Assembly: GCA_028571685.1 (NCBI GenBank)
Contig: CM053144.1
Coordinates: forward strand, 97,246,171-97,310,170
DNA from: Heterohyrax brucei
Lineage: Eukaryota > Chordata > Mammalia > Hyracoidea > Procaviidae
Direction: 5' to 3'
DNA length: 64,000 nucleotides
The notes beneath the pieces were generated by a model. The model saw only the letters and a program-made list of their open reading frames with translations. It was not told the origin of the DNA and did not search any database. This document shows, one piece after another, positions 46,931 to 57,437 of the stretch; the stretch's first letter is position 1, and every line of letters begins with the position of its first letter. The position numbers and the translations under genes are program-made.

Positions 46931-47669
46931 GTTCAGTCATCAGTTAGATAGTTGATGGAAATTTGGCTAGGTGAAAGCAGTGACAGCACACAGTAGAAAG
47001 AAAATCAACTTAAGCGGACCTCAACATAAATGGATAACTCTTCTGATCTTTAACCCAATATTGCAATGATTGAGTAGCAGGGCTGGGGGCCTGCAGACCA
47101 TGCTCTCAGGGGACATCGAGGCCAGTTGGCATAAGTAGCCTATTGCTAAGAGAGTCTTCTGCACCTCGTATTGGTGAGTGGCATCTGGGGTCTTAAAAGC
47201 CAGCAAGCTGTCATCTGAGGTACACCAAATGATCCCAACTCAGCCAGAACAGATGATCACCAAGAAAACAAACACATGAGGGAAAAAGAGCACAGAAGAC
47301 AGAAGGATCCATGTGAATGGGTGACTGTATCAACATATGACCAGAAGAACCAGATGGCGTCCAGCCACCACCAATGACAGCCATGATGGGTCTCACAATG
47401 TTGAGTCCCAGTGATAACATGAGGAAAAGACGGGTGCATCTCAAGAACTCCACTAAAAGACCGCAACTGATGGTCTGATAGCCTGGAGGTTCCCCTTGGA
47501 GCATGGCCCCTAGACTTGATGCTGCGCCTGACTAGAAAATATATTGAGGTCACCTCTATGGACGGGAATGGACTGAACTTGGGACACAATGTGACCATAT
47601 GGTGTGCATACTTTATGGTCCTATGAATCACTGTGTGTTATGAAATTAAGTAAGTTTCTGTGGCAGTAG

Positions 47670-47839
47670 CATAAAATGAAAAGACAGTGCATCAGGAGTA
47701 AAGATTGGGTGGGTTGTTTATATTATTCAAACTTTGGATTCTAAAAGAGGATAAAAGATTCTGAATTCAGAAGAATGAGATTAAGGAAATGACATTGAAA
47801 AATAACAGATTAATGTATGTACATATTTAGCAAGAGATA
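47670..47839 (+). mobile_element. Old L1, continuation between two insertions
   Basis: 'gattgggtgggttgtttata' and 'aaaagaggataaaagattct' appear to carry on the old L1 of 38321-40948 after the younger L1. It is cut again at 47840 by a MaLR LTR. Confidence 0.5.
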
Positions 47840-48389
47840 TGTCATGGATTGAATTGTGTCCTCCAAAAATATGTGTAGGGCCAGGATTCCCTGTATGCTG
47901 TGATTGCCCTCCATTTTGTGATTTTCTGATTCTGTAAATCCTAATCTCTGCCTGTGGTTAACAGAGTGGATTATGTTAGGGAGGATTCGGGTGGGACCGT
48001 AAATCCCTTAATAAGATCACCTCCCTGCTCCACTGTAAACAGAGTTTCCCTGGAGTATGGCTTGCACCACCTTTTATCTTTTCATCCTATGAGAGATAAA
48101 AGGAAAGGGAAGCAAGCAGAAAATCGGAACTTCACACCGTCAAGAAAGCAGCACCAGGAGTATAGTACATCCTTCAGACATGCGGTTCCTGTTCCGAGAT
48201 GCTCCCTGAACAAAGACTGATGTAACACAAGGACTTCCTCCAGAGCAGACAAGAGGCAAAGCCTTCCCCTGGAGCGGACATCCTGAATTTTCACTCGTAG
48301 CCTACTGGACTGCGTAAGAATAAATTTTGCTTTTCAAAGTCATCCACTTTGTGGTATTTCAGTTAAAGCCACACTAGCTGACTGAAACA
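47840..48389 (+). mobile_element. Solo LTR, ERVL-MaLR family (copy 4)
   Basis: About 550 bp, forward copy beginning TGTCATGG and ending CTGAAACA. Flanking pentamers AGATA and AGGCA agree at three of five positions. Inserted in the old L1. The reading frames at 47954-48220 and 48082-48294 lie inside and are not genes. Confidence 0.83.
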
Positions 48390-48480
48390 AGGCATCTGTC
48401 CTCAAGCAGGTATACAAGTAGCATCTCAATATAAAGACCTAAAATTTAAGAGAACACGAATGGCCACAAAAAAACCTTTG
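48390..48480 (+). mobile_element. Old L1, continuation after the LTR
   Basis: 'aggcatctgtcctcaagcag' and 'tcaatataaagacctaaaat' continue L1-like A-rich text in phase with 47839. The right edge is not clear. Confidence 0.4.
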
Positions 48481-48989
48481 CTTTTTATATGTTTGTATAT
48501 TCGTGATGTACTGTACATTTCAGTCTAAAATTTTTGTTGCTATTCTGACATCTAACCTCTATTAACTTAAAGAATATTGCATCTAGTGGGGATATAAGAC
48601 AAGCACACAGAGTTTTTCAGTGAGTAGTGCATATGTAATAAAATAATGAAGGGCTAAAATTTGTATGACATGGAATATGTGTCCAGAGAAGTTCACTTTG
48701 GGGGGGGGATCAATGAGCACAAGAAAAAGGCTTCATACAGTTGGTAGGACTAGGTTAGGTCTAGAAGATGGTGTAGAATTTAAATAAGCAGAAAAGAGGG
48801 CATGTCAATTCAGGGGAAAAGGACACAGGCAAAAGCAGACTGAATATGATGTGCTTCCCGCACAATAGGAACACCAGTTTCTTGTTTGCTTGTTCATTTG
48901 CCCATTTGTTTGTTTAAAGGAAATTACTTATAGAGTAGTAACAATGGTTTTAAATGCCTATGAACGGCCATCTAAGATATATCTACTGT
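48481..48989. other. No recognised feature
   Basis: Unassigned sequence with a G9 run near 48700. Confidence 0.5.
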
Positions 48990-49393
48990 CCCATCTCTAC
49001 TAGAGCATGGAAGAAAGAAGACCAAAGACACAAGTGAAAGGTTAATCCAAAGAACTAATGGGTCACAACTACCAGAGCCTCAACAAGACTGAGCCTAGAA
49101 CAGCCAGATGGTACCTGGTTACCACCACCTATGGTTCTGGCAGAGATCACAATAGAGAATCCTGGGCAGAGCTGGAGAAAAATGTAAAATAAAATTCAAA
49201 TTCACAGAAAAGAAAAATAAAGGCTAGGCTTGCTGGTCTGACAGAGACTGAAGAAACCCCAAGAGCATGACCCCAGATACTCTTTTAGCTCAGTAATGAG
49301 ATTATTTCTGAGGTCCACACTTTAGCCAAAGATTAGACAGATCTATATGGCCAACAATAACACATGGGAAGGATGTGATTATGGTATAATCAT
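48990..49393 (+). mobile_element. Retroelement 3' region (probably L1 3'UTR), left piece
   Basis: 'actaatgggtcacaactacc', 'gagctggagaaaaatgtaaa' and 'agtaatgagattatttctga' look like a dispersed afrotherian repeat known to end in a poly(A) tail. The element resumes at 49946 after an LTR insertion. Assignment to an L1 3'UTR is inference. Confidence 0.45.
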
Positions 49394-49945
49394 TATTTTA
49401 GTCAGCTAGTGCTGCTCTAACAGAAATACCAAGAGTGGATGGCTTTGACAAAGAAAAGTTTATTCTTACACAGTAGGCTACAAGTCCAAACTCAGGGTGC
49501 CTGCTCCAGGGAAATGCTTTCCCTCTGTTGGCACCAGAGGACAGCCCTTGCATTGCCATCTGTCTTTCTTTCGTTAGGTGCATTCTGGCACAGGAACCTC
49601 AGGTCTCAAGGACATGCTCTACTCTCGGCTCTGCTTTCCTGATGGTGTGAGGTTCCCAGCCCTCTGTTTGCTTCCCTTTCCTTTTATCTCTTGTGGGACA
49701 AAAGGTTTCCCAAGCCACACTCCAGGGAAACTCCTTTTACAGTGGAGGAGGGAGACGACCTTAGGAAGGGATTTACACTCCCGTCCTAATCCTCTCTAAC
49801 ATAATCCACTCTATTAGCCACAGGCAGACACTAGGATTTACAACATAAGAAAATCATAAAATGGAGGACAATCACAATACAGCGAATACTGACTCAGCCA
49901 AACTACTATACATATTTCTGGGGCGACACAATTCAATCCATGCCA
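49394..49945 (-). mobile_element. Solo LTR, ERVL-MaLR family (copy 5)
   Basis: 552-bp reverse copy flanked by a perfect 5-bp duplication, ATCAT (49389-49393 and 49946-49950). It splits the retroelement of 48990-50180. Fossil, complete as a solo LTR. Confidence 0.87.
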
Positions 49946-49950
49946 ATCAT

Positions 49951-50180
49951 GTACGAGAGCCTAATGGGTACACCAGCTCAAAAACAAAGATACAAAGTCA
50001 GAAAGGGACAAGAAAACTAGAAAAATGGAAACAGGAAACCTTGCGTGAAGATGGGGAGAGTGTTCACATATTGCTGGGCTGGCAACCAATGGCTTGAAAC
50101 AATTTGTGTATTAACTGTTAAATGAGAAAAGAATTTGCTCTGCAAACTTTTACCTAAATAACAATTAAAAAGAAAAAAAA
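49951..50180 (+). mobile_element. Retroelement 3' region, right piece with poly(A) tail
   Basis: 'gagcctaatgggtacaccag', 'gatggggagagtgttcacat', 'ggctggcaaccaatggcttg', 'actgttaaatgagaaaagaa' and then 'acaattaaaaagaaaaaaaa' give a clear polyadenylated end for the element begun at 48990. Confidence 0.5.
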
Positions 50181-50627
50181 AGAAAAATTCAGAAACAGGT
50201 AAGACTGATGGTTGAAACCATGATAAACATAATTGATATTAGTGAATTTTTATGTGAAAAATGTTGAAATTGCAAGTGTTTTGTTACATATTCATCCACC
50301 ACAATAAAAAACAGTTCTATGTCTCTGAAAAATAAACAAGTAAAAAGAAATTACATATTGAAAAGCACTAGAAAACTAAGTTGACTAAGTGAAGGAGAAA
50401 ATTGTAAAACAGCTGATAATTACACCACACACATTTATTCATTTAACAGCACTGTACCTGCTGCCTTCAAGGCAATCTGATTTATAGTCACCAGGGATCT
50501 TGACAATCGTAAAACAGGTTTTATCTTTTTTTCATGAGTGGTATAATGAAATCAGTGTCTACTCTGTGTTAGGCAGTAAAATGCAGGAGACTAACACACA
50601 GATTTGATTCCAACCACCACCTACTAT
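50181..50627. other. No recognised feature
   Basis: AT-rich unassigned sequence. Confidence 0.5.
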
Positions 50628-50765
50628 TTGTTCATTCATTACCCAAATATCTACTGAATAGCTACTCTGTGACAGGCACTGTGTTTGTCCTTGGAATACA
50701 GAGTTATACAACATAGACAAGATCCTGGAACATCAGGAATGTGGAATAAAGTTGGGACAGAGGCT
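50628..50765 (-). mobile_element. L2 LINE 3' end fragment
   Basis: 'tgttcattcattacccaaat', 'atctactgaatagctactct' and 'gtgacaggcactgtgtttgt' are the reverse of the L2 3' terminus. Confidence 0.65.
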
Positions 50766-50977
50766 GTATATCAGGTAGTTACAAACGCATGAGAGAATGG
50801 GATGCTACTTCAGTTACAGATGAGAATGTTAGGAGTGGTCTGAGAAAGCAATCCTCTGTGTAAGGGGGCACTTGTTTGCACCAACAGCTGAAACAAGGGA
50901 ATTAAGAAGCCATCCTAGGTCAAAATGGAGAATAAATTCACTTTTGGACATATTGGATTTATTTAATGCAAATGAAG

Positions 50978-51142
50978 AAAACCAAACTAAGCATACTGCC
51001 TCTAAGTCAACTTTGACTCATGGCAACCCTTTAGGATACCGTAGAACTGCCCCACAGGGCTTCTAAGGAGTGGCTGGTGGATTCAGACTGCTGATTACTG
51101 AATTAGCAGCCAGCTTTTAATACCTGTACCACCAGGGCATCT
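50978..51142 (-). mobile_element. AfroSINE
   Basis: Reverse copy: 'actgcctctaagtcaacttt', 'ccacagggcttctaaggagt' and 'tacctgtaccaccagggcat'. About 165 bp. Confidence 0.85.
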
Positions 51143-51220
51143 AATACAGTGAAACAAACAAACAAAAACAAGACAAAAATAAATACTAATACTAAACCAG
51201 AATAATACTTACCAGGACAT

Positions 51221-51780
51221 ATGAGGTCCAAAAATTAAGTCTGTGAACTTAGTTGTTCTAAGTTCTAAATACCTCATTGCTGAATATCACTACGGTTACC
51301 TTTGAAGTACTCCCCTTGGGAAGCTATGCACTGATACTAGTGCCTAGTCTACACTTCAAAGCAATTCTGAAACTCTTTGGAATGGCCACTGCTCACAGTG
51401 GCAAGGTGGCAAGTTCACGAACTTAATTGCATAGTTATCTAAGAGGGAGTTTTTAGCCAGTAAACAATTAACTTTATTAGAACACCCCCCTACTCACTTG
51501 ATCTGGCCCCCAATGACTTTTTCTCTACTTGCAGATAAAGGAAAATATTGAAAGGAAGACAGTTTGATGGCATTCAGAACATCAAGGGTAATATGATGAC
51601 AGCTCTGATGACCATTCCAGAAAACGAATTCAAAAGTTGCTTTGAAGGGTGAACTAGGCACTGGCGTTGGTGCATAGCTTCCCAAGGGGACTACTTTGAA
51701 AGTGACTGTGTGATATCCAGCAATGAAGTATGTAGTACTTTTTCTAGGATGAGTTCATGAACTTAATTGGCAGTCCCCAT
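51221..51780. mobile_element. Palindromic Tc1/mariner remnant
   Basis: The right arm ends in a terminal repeat 'gagttcatgaacttaattgg' (51751-51770), and upstream encodes a mariner transposase C-terminus: 'LAPNDFF' near 51500 and, from about 51565, 'FDGIQNIKGNMMTALMTIPENEFQ' and 'HWRWCIASQGDYF', the classical C-terminal boxes after the last catalytic Asp. The left arm (51221-51390) is the reverse complement of 51608-51780 ('cccttgggaagctatgcac' against 'gtgcatagcttcccaaggg'). A third terminal-repeat-like box, 'gttcacgaacttaattgc', lies at 51413-51430. No DDE core remains. Confidence 0.8.
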
Positions 51781-52457
51781 ATTATGAAATGTTTGTATGA
51801 GAAAAAAAAATAACCTTCATTGAGTAAACTATCTGCTACAAAACAGGACAGTTATGGTATTAAATAAATTCTAATGAACTGTATTACAACTTGATGAAAT
51901 TATATAAACTTCCAGTCTATAAGTCAGAATTAAAAAATTTTTATCTGTACAATGACTTGTCTTTTAACCATGTTACCATTCATAAAGGACATATAAGAAG
52001 GCTGAATCAACTACATACAGCAACCTACAGGAAACTATTTCAGTAGTAAGTGGGCCTAACAGATAGGTTTTATGATTAAACAAAAGTCATGGATGGTGTA
52101 AAGCCTCCTTGTTCTCATGTGCTAAAAATCAATTTTCTTCCAGGTAGTTGACTGTTAAGGAAAACTTAACAGTCAGAAAGTATTTGCTCCTAAAACACAG
52201 ATGTTCCTGCCTTTCCTGATGACTTGTTCCTTTGTTTCCAGTGCCTTTTTCTAACTTCTAAAACAAGGAAATGTTGGACTCTATCTGAAGCTTTGCAAAT
52301 ATCAAACAACTCTGTTGCTGAGTTTGACAGCTAAAACTTAGGTGAACAAATAAGATAGACTGTATCACAGAGCTGACTTTTACACATGACTGAATAAACT
52401 AATGGTGAAATCATATCTCTTCTTTACCACTTGTAAATCGTGTAGTGTATGAGCGTG

Positions 52458-52460
<3 letters not shown>
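51781..52460. other. No recognised feature
   Basis: AT-rich unassigned sequence between the mariner remnant and the (TG)n tract. Confidence 0.5.

Positions 52461-52490
<30 letters not shown>
52461..52490. repeat. (TG)n microsatellite
   Basis: Fifteen uninterrupted GT dinucleotides, preceded by a degenerate 'gagcgtgaga'. Confidence 0.95.
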
Positions 52491-52491
<1 letters not shown>

Positions 52492-52559
52492 ACTTAGCAT
52501 GCACCTAGTTCACAGTCTTTTGCTCTCTATCCTATTTCACTTTCCTGTGTGATGAAAAC

Positions 52560-52684
52560 AGCCTTGGTGGCTATGGTTGCTGACCAAGAGGTTGGCAGGT
52601 CAACTCTACCAGGCACTCTTTGGAAACCCAGGGGGCAGTTCTACTCTGTCATATAGAGTTTCTGTGAGTTCGAAGTGTCTCTAG
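52560..52684 (+). mobile_element. AfroSINE, short copy
   Basis: 'agccttggtggctatggttg', 'gaccaagaggttggcaggtc' and 'cccagggggcagttctactc' give head and body. The 3' end is decayed ('tgtgagttcgaagtgtct'). Confidence 0.8.
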
Positions 52685-52797
52685 GACAAGTAAGTATCAA
52701 TCTTGCTGCCAGTTGCATGTCTGGTGAGCTCTTCATTATAGCTACTTTTTAGGCAGAATTGAAATACCCTGTAAGGTGACTAGACATCATCTGTGCC

Positions 52798-52957
52798 AAC
52801 AAGCAACCATCGCTGTAGAGTCAGTTCCAACTCATAGCAACCCTATAGGACAGAGTAAAACTGTGCTATAGAGGTTCCAAGGAATGGCTGGTGGATTTAA
52901 ACTGCTGACATTTTGGTTAGCACCCAAACTCATGAGTGCTGAACTATTAGGATTCCA
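52798..52957 (-). mobile_element. AfroSINE
   Basis: Reverse copy: 'agagtcagttccaactcata', 'gcaaccctataggacagagt' and 'ttggttagcacccaaactca'. The tRNA-like head is partly degraded. Confidence 0.85.
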
Positions 52958-53337
52958 TCATCTACGTAGTTTTGAACAGTTTCAAAAAATAATATTCTGA
53001 TTTTTACACTGAGAGACATAAACAGGTAGTACTACAGAAACATGGTGATCTGCTCCCCGCATTCAGACTGACTGGTATCCAGGGCACTTGCATGACCTGC
53101 TTTTTGGAGAAAGTATGATTGCACAGCCAACCAGTGCTGCTGAAAGTCAGTATCACTTTAAAACCTACATGTTGCTTATGTAGAAACTCAGCAGTGATGA
53201 ATCCAGATGCTTGTCACAATTGGTAAATAAAACCAGAAAAACAAATATCCTATTAACAATGCTAACATCTGCCAGAATTTTATCCTGAAAGATTGCCCCA
53301 CTGGAAACAAGGCGAACTTCTGACAATCCATGGTATA
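52958..53337. other. No recognised feature
   Basis: Unassigned. Its right end may belong to the RTE piece that follows. Confidence 0.45.
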
Positions 53338-53636
53338 TTCAAAAATGTCAATTCTTCTTCAATATTCCTTACTCATTGTCCAGCTTTCACAGGCATAGGA
53401 CACAACTGAAAATAGCACAGCTTGGGTGAGGCCCACCTTAGCCCTCAGTGTGACCTCTTTACTTCTCAACACTTTAAAGGAGTCCTTTACAGCTGGTTTC
53501 CCCAGTACAGTGTGTCTTTTGATTTTCTGACTGCTGCTTCAAGGGTGTTTATTGTGGACTGAAGTAAAATGAAACCCTTGACAACCTCGATCTTCTCTCC
53601 GTTTATCATGATGCTGCTTACTGGTCCAGTTGAGAA
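53338..53636 (-). mobile_element. RTE-type LINE, internal fragment
   Basis: 'tcattgtccagctttcacag', 'agcccaccttagccctcagt'-like text, 'attttctgactgctgcttca', 'gatcttctctccgtttatca' and 'tgatgctgcttactggtcca' are the reverse of RTE coding sequence, collinear with 16200-16410. No 3' tail, so both ends are lost. Confidence 0.75.
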
Positions 53637-54185
53637 AATTATTGAGAAATGGGTGTTCAGGAAATTGGATTTTTACATGTAAAAAAACGGAATGGTAATT
53701 ATTTTTCAATGTGTGCTCTTTAAAAAGTTTCACTGGGGATATGCTATTTCTGCTATTACAAGGTTTATTGATAATATTGTACACCAATAATGTTCTTTGA
53801 AATCACTTATACATAATGCAACTTAAGATAACATTTCATTAAAGTTTGAAAGTTTTTTCTTGCAGTAAGGATTTATTTTTAAGTATAAAGAAATAACTAA
53901 TATGTTACTCAAAAGCTTCATATAATGTGTTAAATAGAAATGTGTTTGATGCAAAAGAAACTTACTAACTTAATGGCTAGAATTGTTTCATTCTTAGATT
54001 TATAAATGAAATCCAAAATGGTACTTAGATAGAGTAAATAAATACATAATTTTATTTCTAGTGTAATTCCCTTACAACAGCAGCAGCCAAGCCAAGCAGC
54101 AGCAACAAGAACAACAAAAAATTGGTCAAACATTTATAGTAGATTGTTGACACAGGTAATTACAATGATTATTCTTATTCCTGTG
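53637..54185. other. No recognised gene
   Basis: Unassigned AT-rich sequence. 54078-54120 is a CAG/CAA-rich patch with 'gccaagccaagc', possibly a decayed retroelement tail. Confidence 0.4.
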
Positions 54186-54603
54186 CCAAACTTTTTAGAA
54201 ACGTGGCCTTGTTGCTTCTCACATGTCTGTGCTACCTGGGAGGGCCTTATGTTCTGCTTTGACCAATAGAATGTAGCAGAAAGCTCATGGCGGGAGTGAT
54301 GAGTTAGGTCTCAAGAGTTCCTGAAGCCTCTGTTTTCAATCTCTTGGAATGCTGCTTCTTAGACAGCATAAAAACGTACACCCTACTGATAGTCTATACC
54401 AATTGCCAAGCATATGACCAGGTACATCTTAGACCATGTAGCCTCAGTCAAGCTGCTAGATGACTATGACTGCCTGATTACTCCAATGGCAGTCATTGGA
54501 ACCTCTCAATTGAGTCCAGACCAAAGTAATAACCCAAAGAATTGTGAGTAAATAAAATGGTTATTGTTTTAAGCCACTAAATTTTCAGATGTTACATTGT
54601 ACA
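54186..54603 (+). mobile_element. MLT1-like ERVL-MaLR LTR
   Basis: 'ttgaccaatagaatgtagca', 'gaatgctgcttcttagacag', 'aagaattgtgagtaaataaa' and 'ttgttttaagccactaaatt' follow an MLT1-type LTR in order, with its polyadenylation signal near the end. Text right of the next SINE ('gatgcaaaatttggtattga') could be its continuation. Ancient fossil. Confidence 0.6.
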
Positions 54604-54767
54604 GGGAAACCCTGGTGGCATAACTGTTAAGACTATGGTTCTTAATCTAAAGCTTGGTGGTTCAAATCTACCAGGAACTCCTTGGAAACTGTATAGGGCA
54701 GTTATACTCTGTCTTATAGGGTCACTATGCATCAGAATTGACTCAACAGCAGTGTGTATGGTTTATG
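54604..54767 (+). mobile_element. AfroSINE with a 7-bp target-site duplication
   Basis: Full-length: 'gggaaaccctggtggcataa' to 'gactcaacagcagtgtgtat'. TTGTACA occurs before (54597-54603) and after (54768-54774). It inserted at the end of the MLT1-like LTR. Confidence 0.88.
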
Positions 54768-54774
54768 TTGTACA

Positions 54775-55019
54775 CAAATAGAAAGCTGATGCAAAATTTG
54801 GTATTGAGAATGGAATACTACCATAACAAAAATCTAAAACATATGGCATACTAAGAGAACTCTTGGCAGGGTCTGGGAACACACTGAAGAATCTGTTATA
54901 AGTGTCTTAAAAAAGAGTGATGCATATTATGCAGCTCTAGGAACTTTGGAAAAAATTGTCAATTGAAGTAACTTGAAAGATAGCAAATGTAGCTCAGCAG
55001 AGTGAATATGACCTTTCTA
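54775..55019. other. No recognised gene
   Basis: Possibly MaLR internal sequence after the LTR; not assignable. Confidence 0.35.
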
Positions 55020-55325
55020 CTAAAATTGATCTGCAATCTCAATAAAAATTCTGATAGGCTTTTTTGAAGAAATTGGAGAACTAGTTCTAAAATTTGTAAG
55101 GAACTAGAATAACCAAACCCTTTATAAAAAAAAAAAAAAGCATGGAAGACTTCAAAATATATGATTAAACTATTCTAATCAATACAATATTACTATTGGA
55201 ATAAAGGCAGACATTTAAATCAAAGGTAAGGAGCAGAAAGTCTAGAAATAGATACACAACAATTTTTTTTCCCCTGATATTTGACAGAGATACCAAAGTA
55301 ATCAGTGGGGAAAGGATAGCCTTTT
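55020..55325 (+). mobile_element. Old mammalian L1 ORF2 fragment
   Basis: 'tgcaatctcaataaaaattc', 'gaaattggagaactagttct', 'tactattggaataaaggcag', 'agtctagaaatagatacaca' and 'gggaaaggatagcctttttg' match the RT thumb region of old (L1M-type) ORF2. It has an A-run at 55126-55139. Both ends are missing. Confidence 0.7.
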
Positions 55326-55918
55326 TGACATTGACTGGGCTTTGCTGGTAAAGGCTGAGGGTGTGGAGGAGTAGAATGGGAAGGAAGCAACAGAAGAAAA
55401 GAACAGGATCCAAGAAAGATCCCAATGAACTTGAAGATGTTTTAGTAAACATGGATGCAGAGGATGCTTGGCTAAGGATGGTTAGTCAGAACTCAGGTTT
55501 GCAAATGTAGATTGACCCAATCCATAATTTATGGCATAGAAATCCAAAACAGATAATGGAAGAAGTCAAATATTGGGGCAAGAACCACAGAAGGAACCTA
55601 TAAAATAACCAAATTCAAGATTCATTACCATAGCTGGTTTCAAAAGGCAACCTTGGTCATGTCATTGTGTATAATAGATGTGGGACAGGAGTTCAGCAAG
55701 CAGTAAGCTGAGGTTATAGTCACTACAAGTCAGAATTGAATCAATGGCAATAGGTAAGCTGAGGCTAATGACCCTGGAAGCCAAAGAAGCTTCCAGACAA
55801 AATGAAATCACTCAGTTCAGCAGTAGCAAACTGGCTTTCCTGTGAGACATATTGTACTGATAACCTCTTTGAATGACTTGATCTTTTTAACCAGGATCTT
55901 CAGGACCTGGACACACTG
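55326..55918. other. No recognised gene; possible SINE tail
   Basis: A short AfroSINE-like 3' end ('tcactacaagtcagaattga', 'atcaatggca') lies at about 55718-55752. Nothing else is assigned. Confidence 0.4.
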
Positions 55919-56421
55919 CATTGGACAAATCTGCTACAAAAGAACTCTTTAAGGTGTTAAAAAATGAAGATGTTACCTTAAGGACTAAGGCCTGAACAAA
56001 ATTATAGCATTTTCAATAGCCTCATATGTATGTAAAAGATAGACACCTAATGAGGACGACTGAAGAAGTGATGTCTTTAAATTATGATATGGATTAAGAA
56101 TATTGAACATACCATGAACTTCCAGAAGAATGAACAAATCTGTCTTAGAAGAATTACAACAAGAATGTTCCTTAGAAGCAAGAATGGTGAGACTTTGTCT
56201 CATGCACTTTCAGAGGAGATCAGTCCCTAGAGAAAAATATCATGCCTGGGACAGAATAGAGCCAGTGGAAAAGAGGAAGACCCTCAAGGAGATAGGCTCT
56301 CATAATGGCTCCAATAATGGGGTCAAACATAAGAGTTCTGAGGATGGCATAGGACCAGGCAGTGTTTTGCTAAGTAGTAAATAAGGTTGCTACAGTTGGA
56401 ACCTACAGCATTTAACAACAA
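55919..56421 (+). mobile_element. RTE-type LINE, 5'-truncated 3' end
   Basis: 'ttggacaaatctgctacaaa', 'gaacaaatctgtcttagaag', 'ttccttagaagcaagaatgg' and 'gaaaagaggaagaccctcaa' follow the RTE C-terminal region. The tail 'catttaacaacaacc' ends the copy. Confidence 0.8.
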
Positions 56422-57437
56422 CCTAAGACACAGTCTTTTGATACCAAAGAAAACTAAGCAATTTATAGTTAGTCTCTCCACCAGAGAATGTCAGGGAGCT
56501 AGGCCTTAAATCACATAGGGACATATGGAACCTAGAAAGAAGCTGAAAATGTGAAAATTTAGTGACATGGTTGATAAGTACATTTGCTTAATATTGGTGT
56601 TGTAATAATCCCTGACTAAATATTTTTAAACTGATACACACACGTACATATATGCTTACCAGGGAAATAGACTCAGTTTTTGTTTAATTATGAGTTGTTA
56701 TTCTTATTATGCCTGGTATTTATATTATAACTTCTAATTAAAATACTGAATACACAGAATTCCATATAGATAGGATAGATGAAGTGATAGATACATATGC
56801 CACATATATTAATGTAGATTTATACATACACACACATACATATATATGACAAATATAATCAATTTTTTTATTAAGGATTATTAATGACCATTACAGATTA
56901 TTAGAGACTATTCTGATGTAAACATTAAGCATATATATATTATCTATAAGCATTCTTCATACTAATGCAGGAAAGCATTAGAAATGATGGCTGAGAATAG
57001 CCTGAAATTTTTCAAAAGAGACTTGATGTCTCAAACGATCCAGAGGCTCCAGACAGTAAAGAGTGGTGCACTATCACTTTTCATTTCTAGTCATTCAAAG
57101 TACTAGTCACCATCACAGCTGCCCAGCGTTTTTTCCTCATCAAATTCTTAATGTTGACCAAAAGGAGCATCATTTGAAAGGAGAAAGAAGACATTTTATC
57201 TCAAACCCGTGCCACTGACATTTACTGTGTGCCTAAAACATCAAACTGCTTTTCATATTACCTGCAAAGACCAATTCAAAAATAGGAAAATAGAAGATGT
57301 GTTTTCTCAGAAGATATATGAAAAACACAAAGAATAAAGTGGTTCTTGCCCAAAGACATACGACACTGAAGAACGAGAAATGGTATCTCCTCAATATATG
57401 GGCAAGAAACAATAATATGTTGTGTCAAGAATCTTCA
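56422..57437. other. No recognised gene; AT-rich
   Basis: TA/CA-rich patches at 56820-56860 and 56925-56945. 56985-57060 ('gatggctgagaatagcctga') is faintly like an old L1 ORF1 end, not enough to call. Confidence 0.45.

Larger units (their letters stand above)
40949..47669 (+). mobile_element. Near full-length L1 LINE inserted in an older L1
   Basis: About 6.7 kb: 5'UTR 40949-42021, ORF1 42022-42924, ORF2 43360-46930, 3'UTR to about 47669. Flanked by a weak duplication, 'cataaagtaataaaaga' (40932-40948) and 'cataaaatgaaaaga' (47670-47684). The host L1 reads across the junction ('ataaaagattggg' before, 'gtaaagattgggtgg' after). Both ORFs have stops, and ORF2 lacks about 0.3 kb relative to the 3826-11074 copy. 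There is no clean poly(A). Confidence 0.85.

Noticed and set aside
52461-52490. (TG)n tract as a regulatory Z-DNA element
   Set aside because: Ordinary microsatellite; nothing nearby suggests a gene to regulate.
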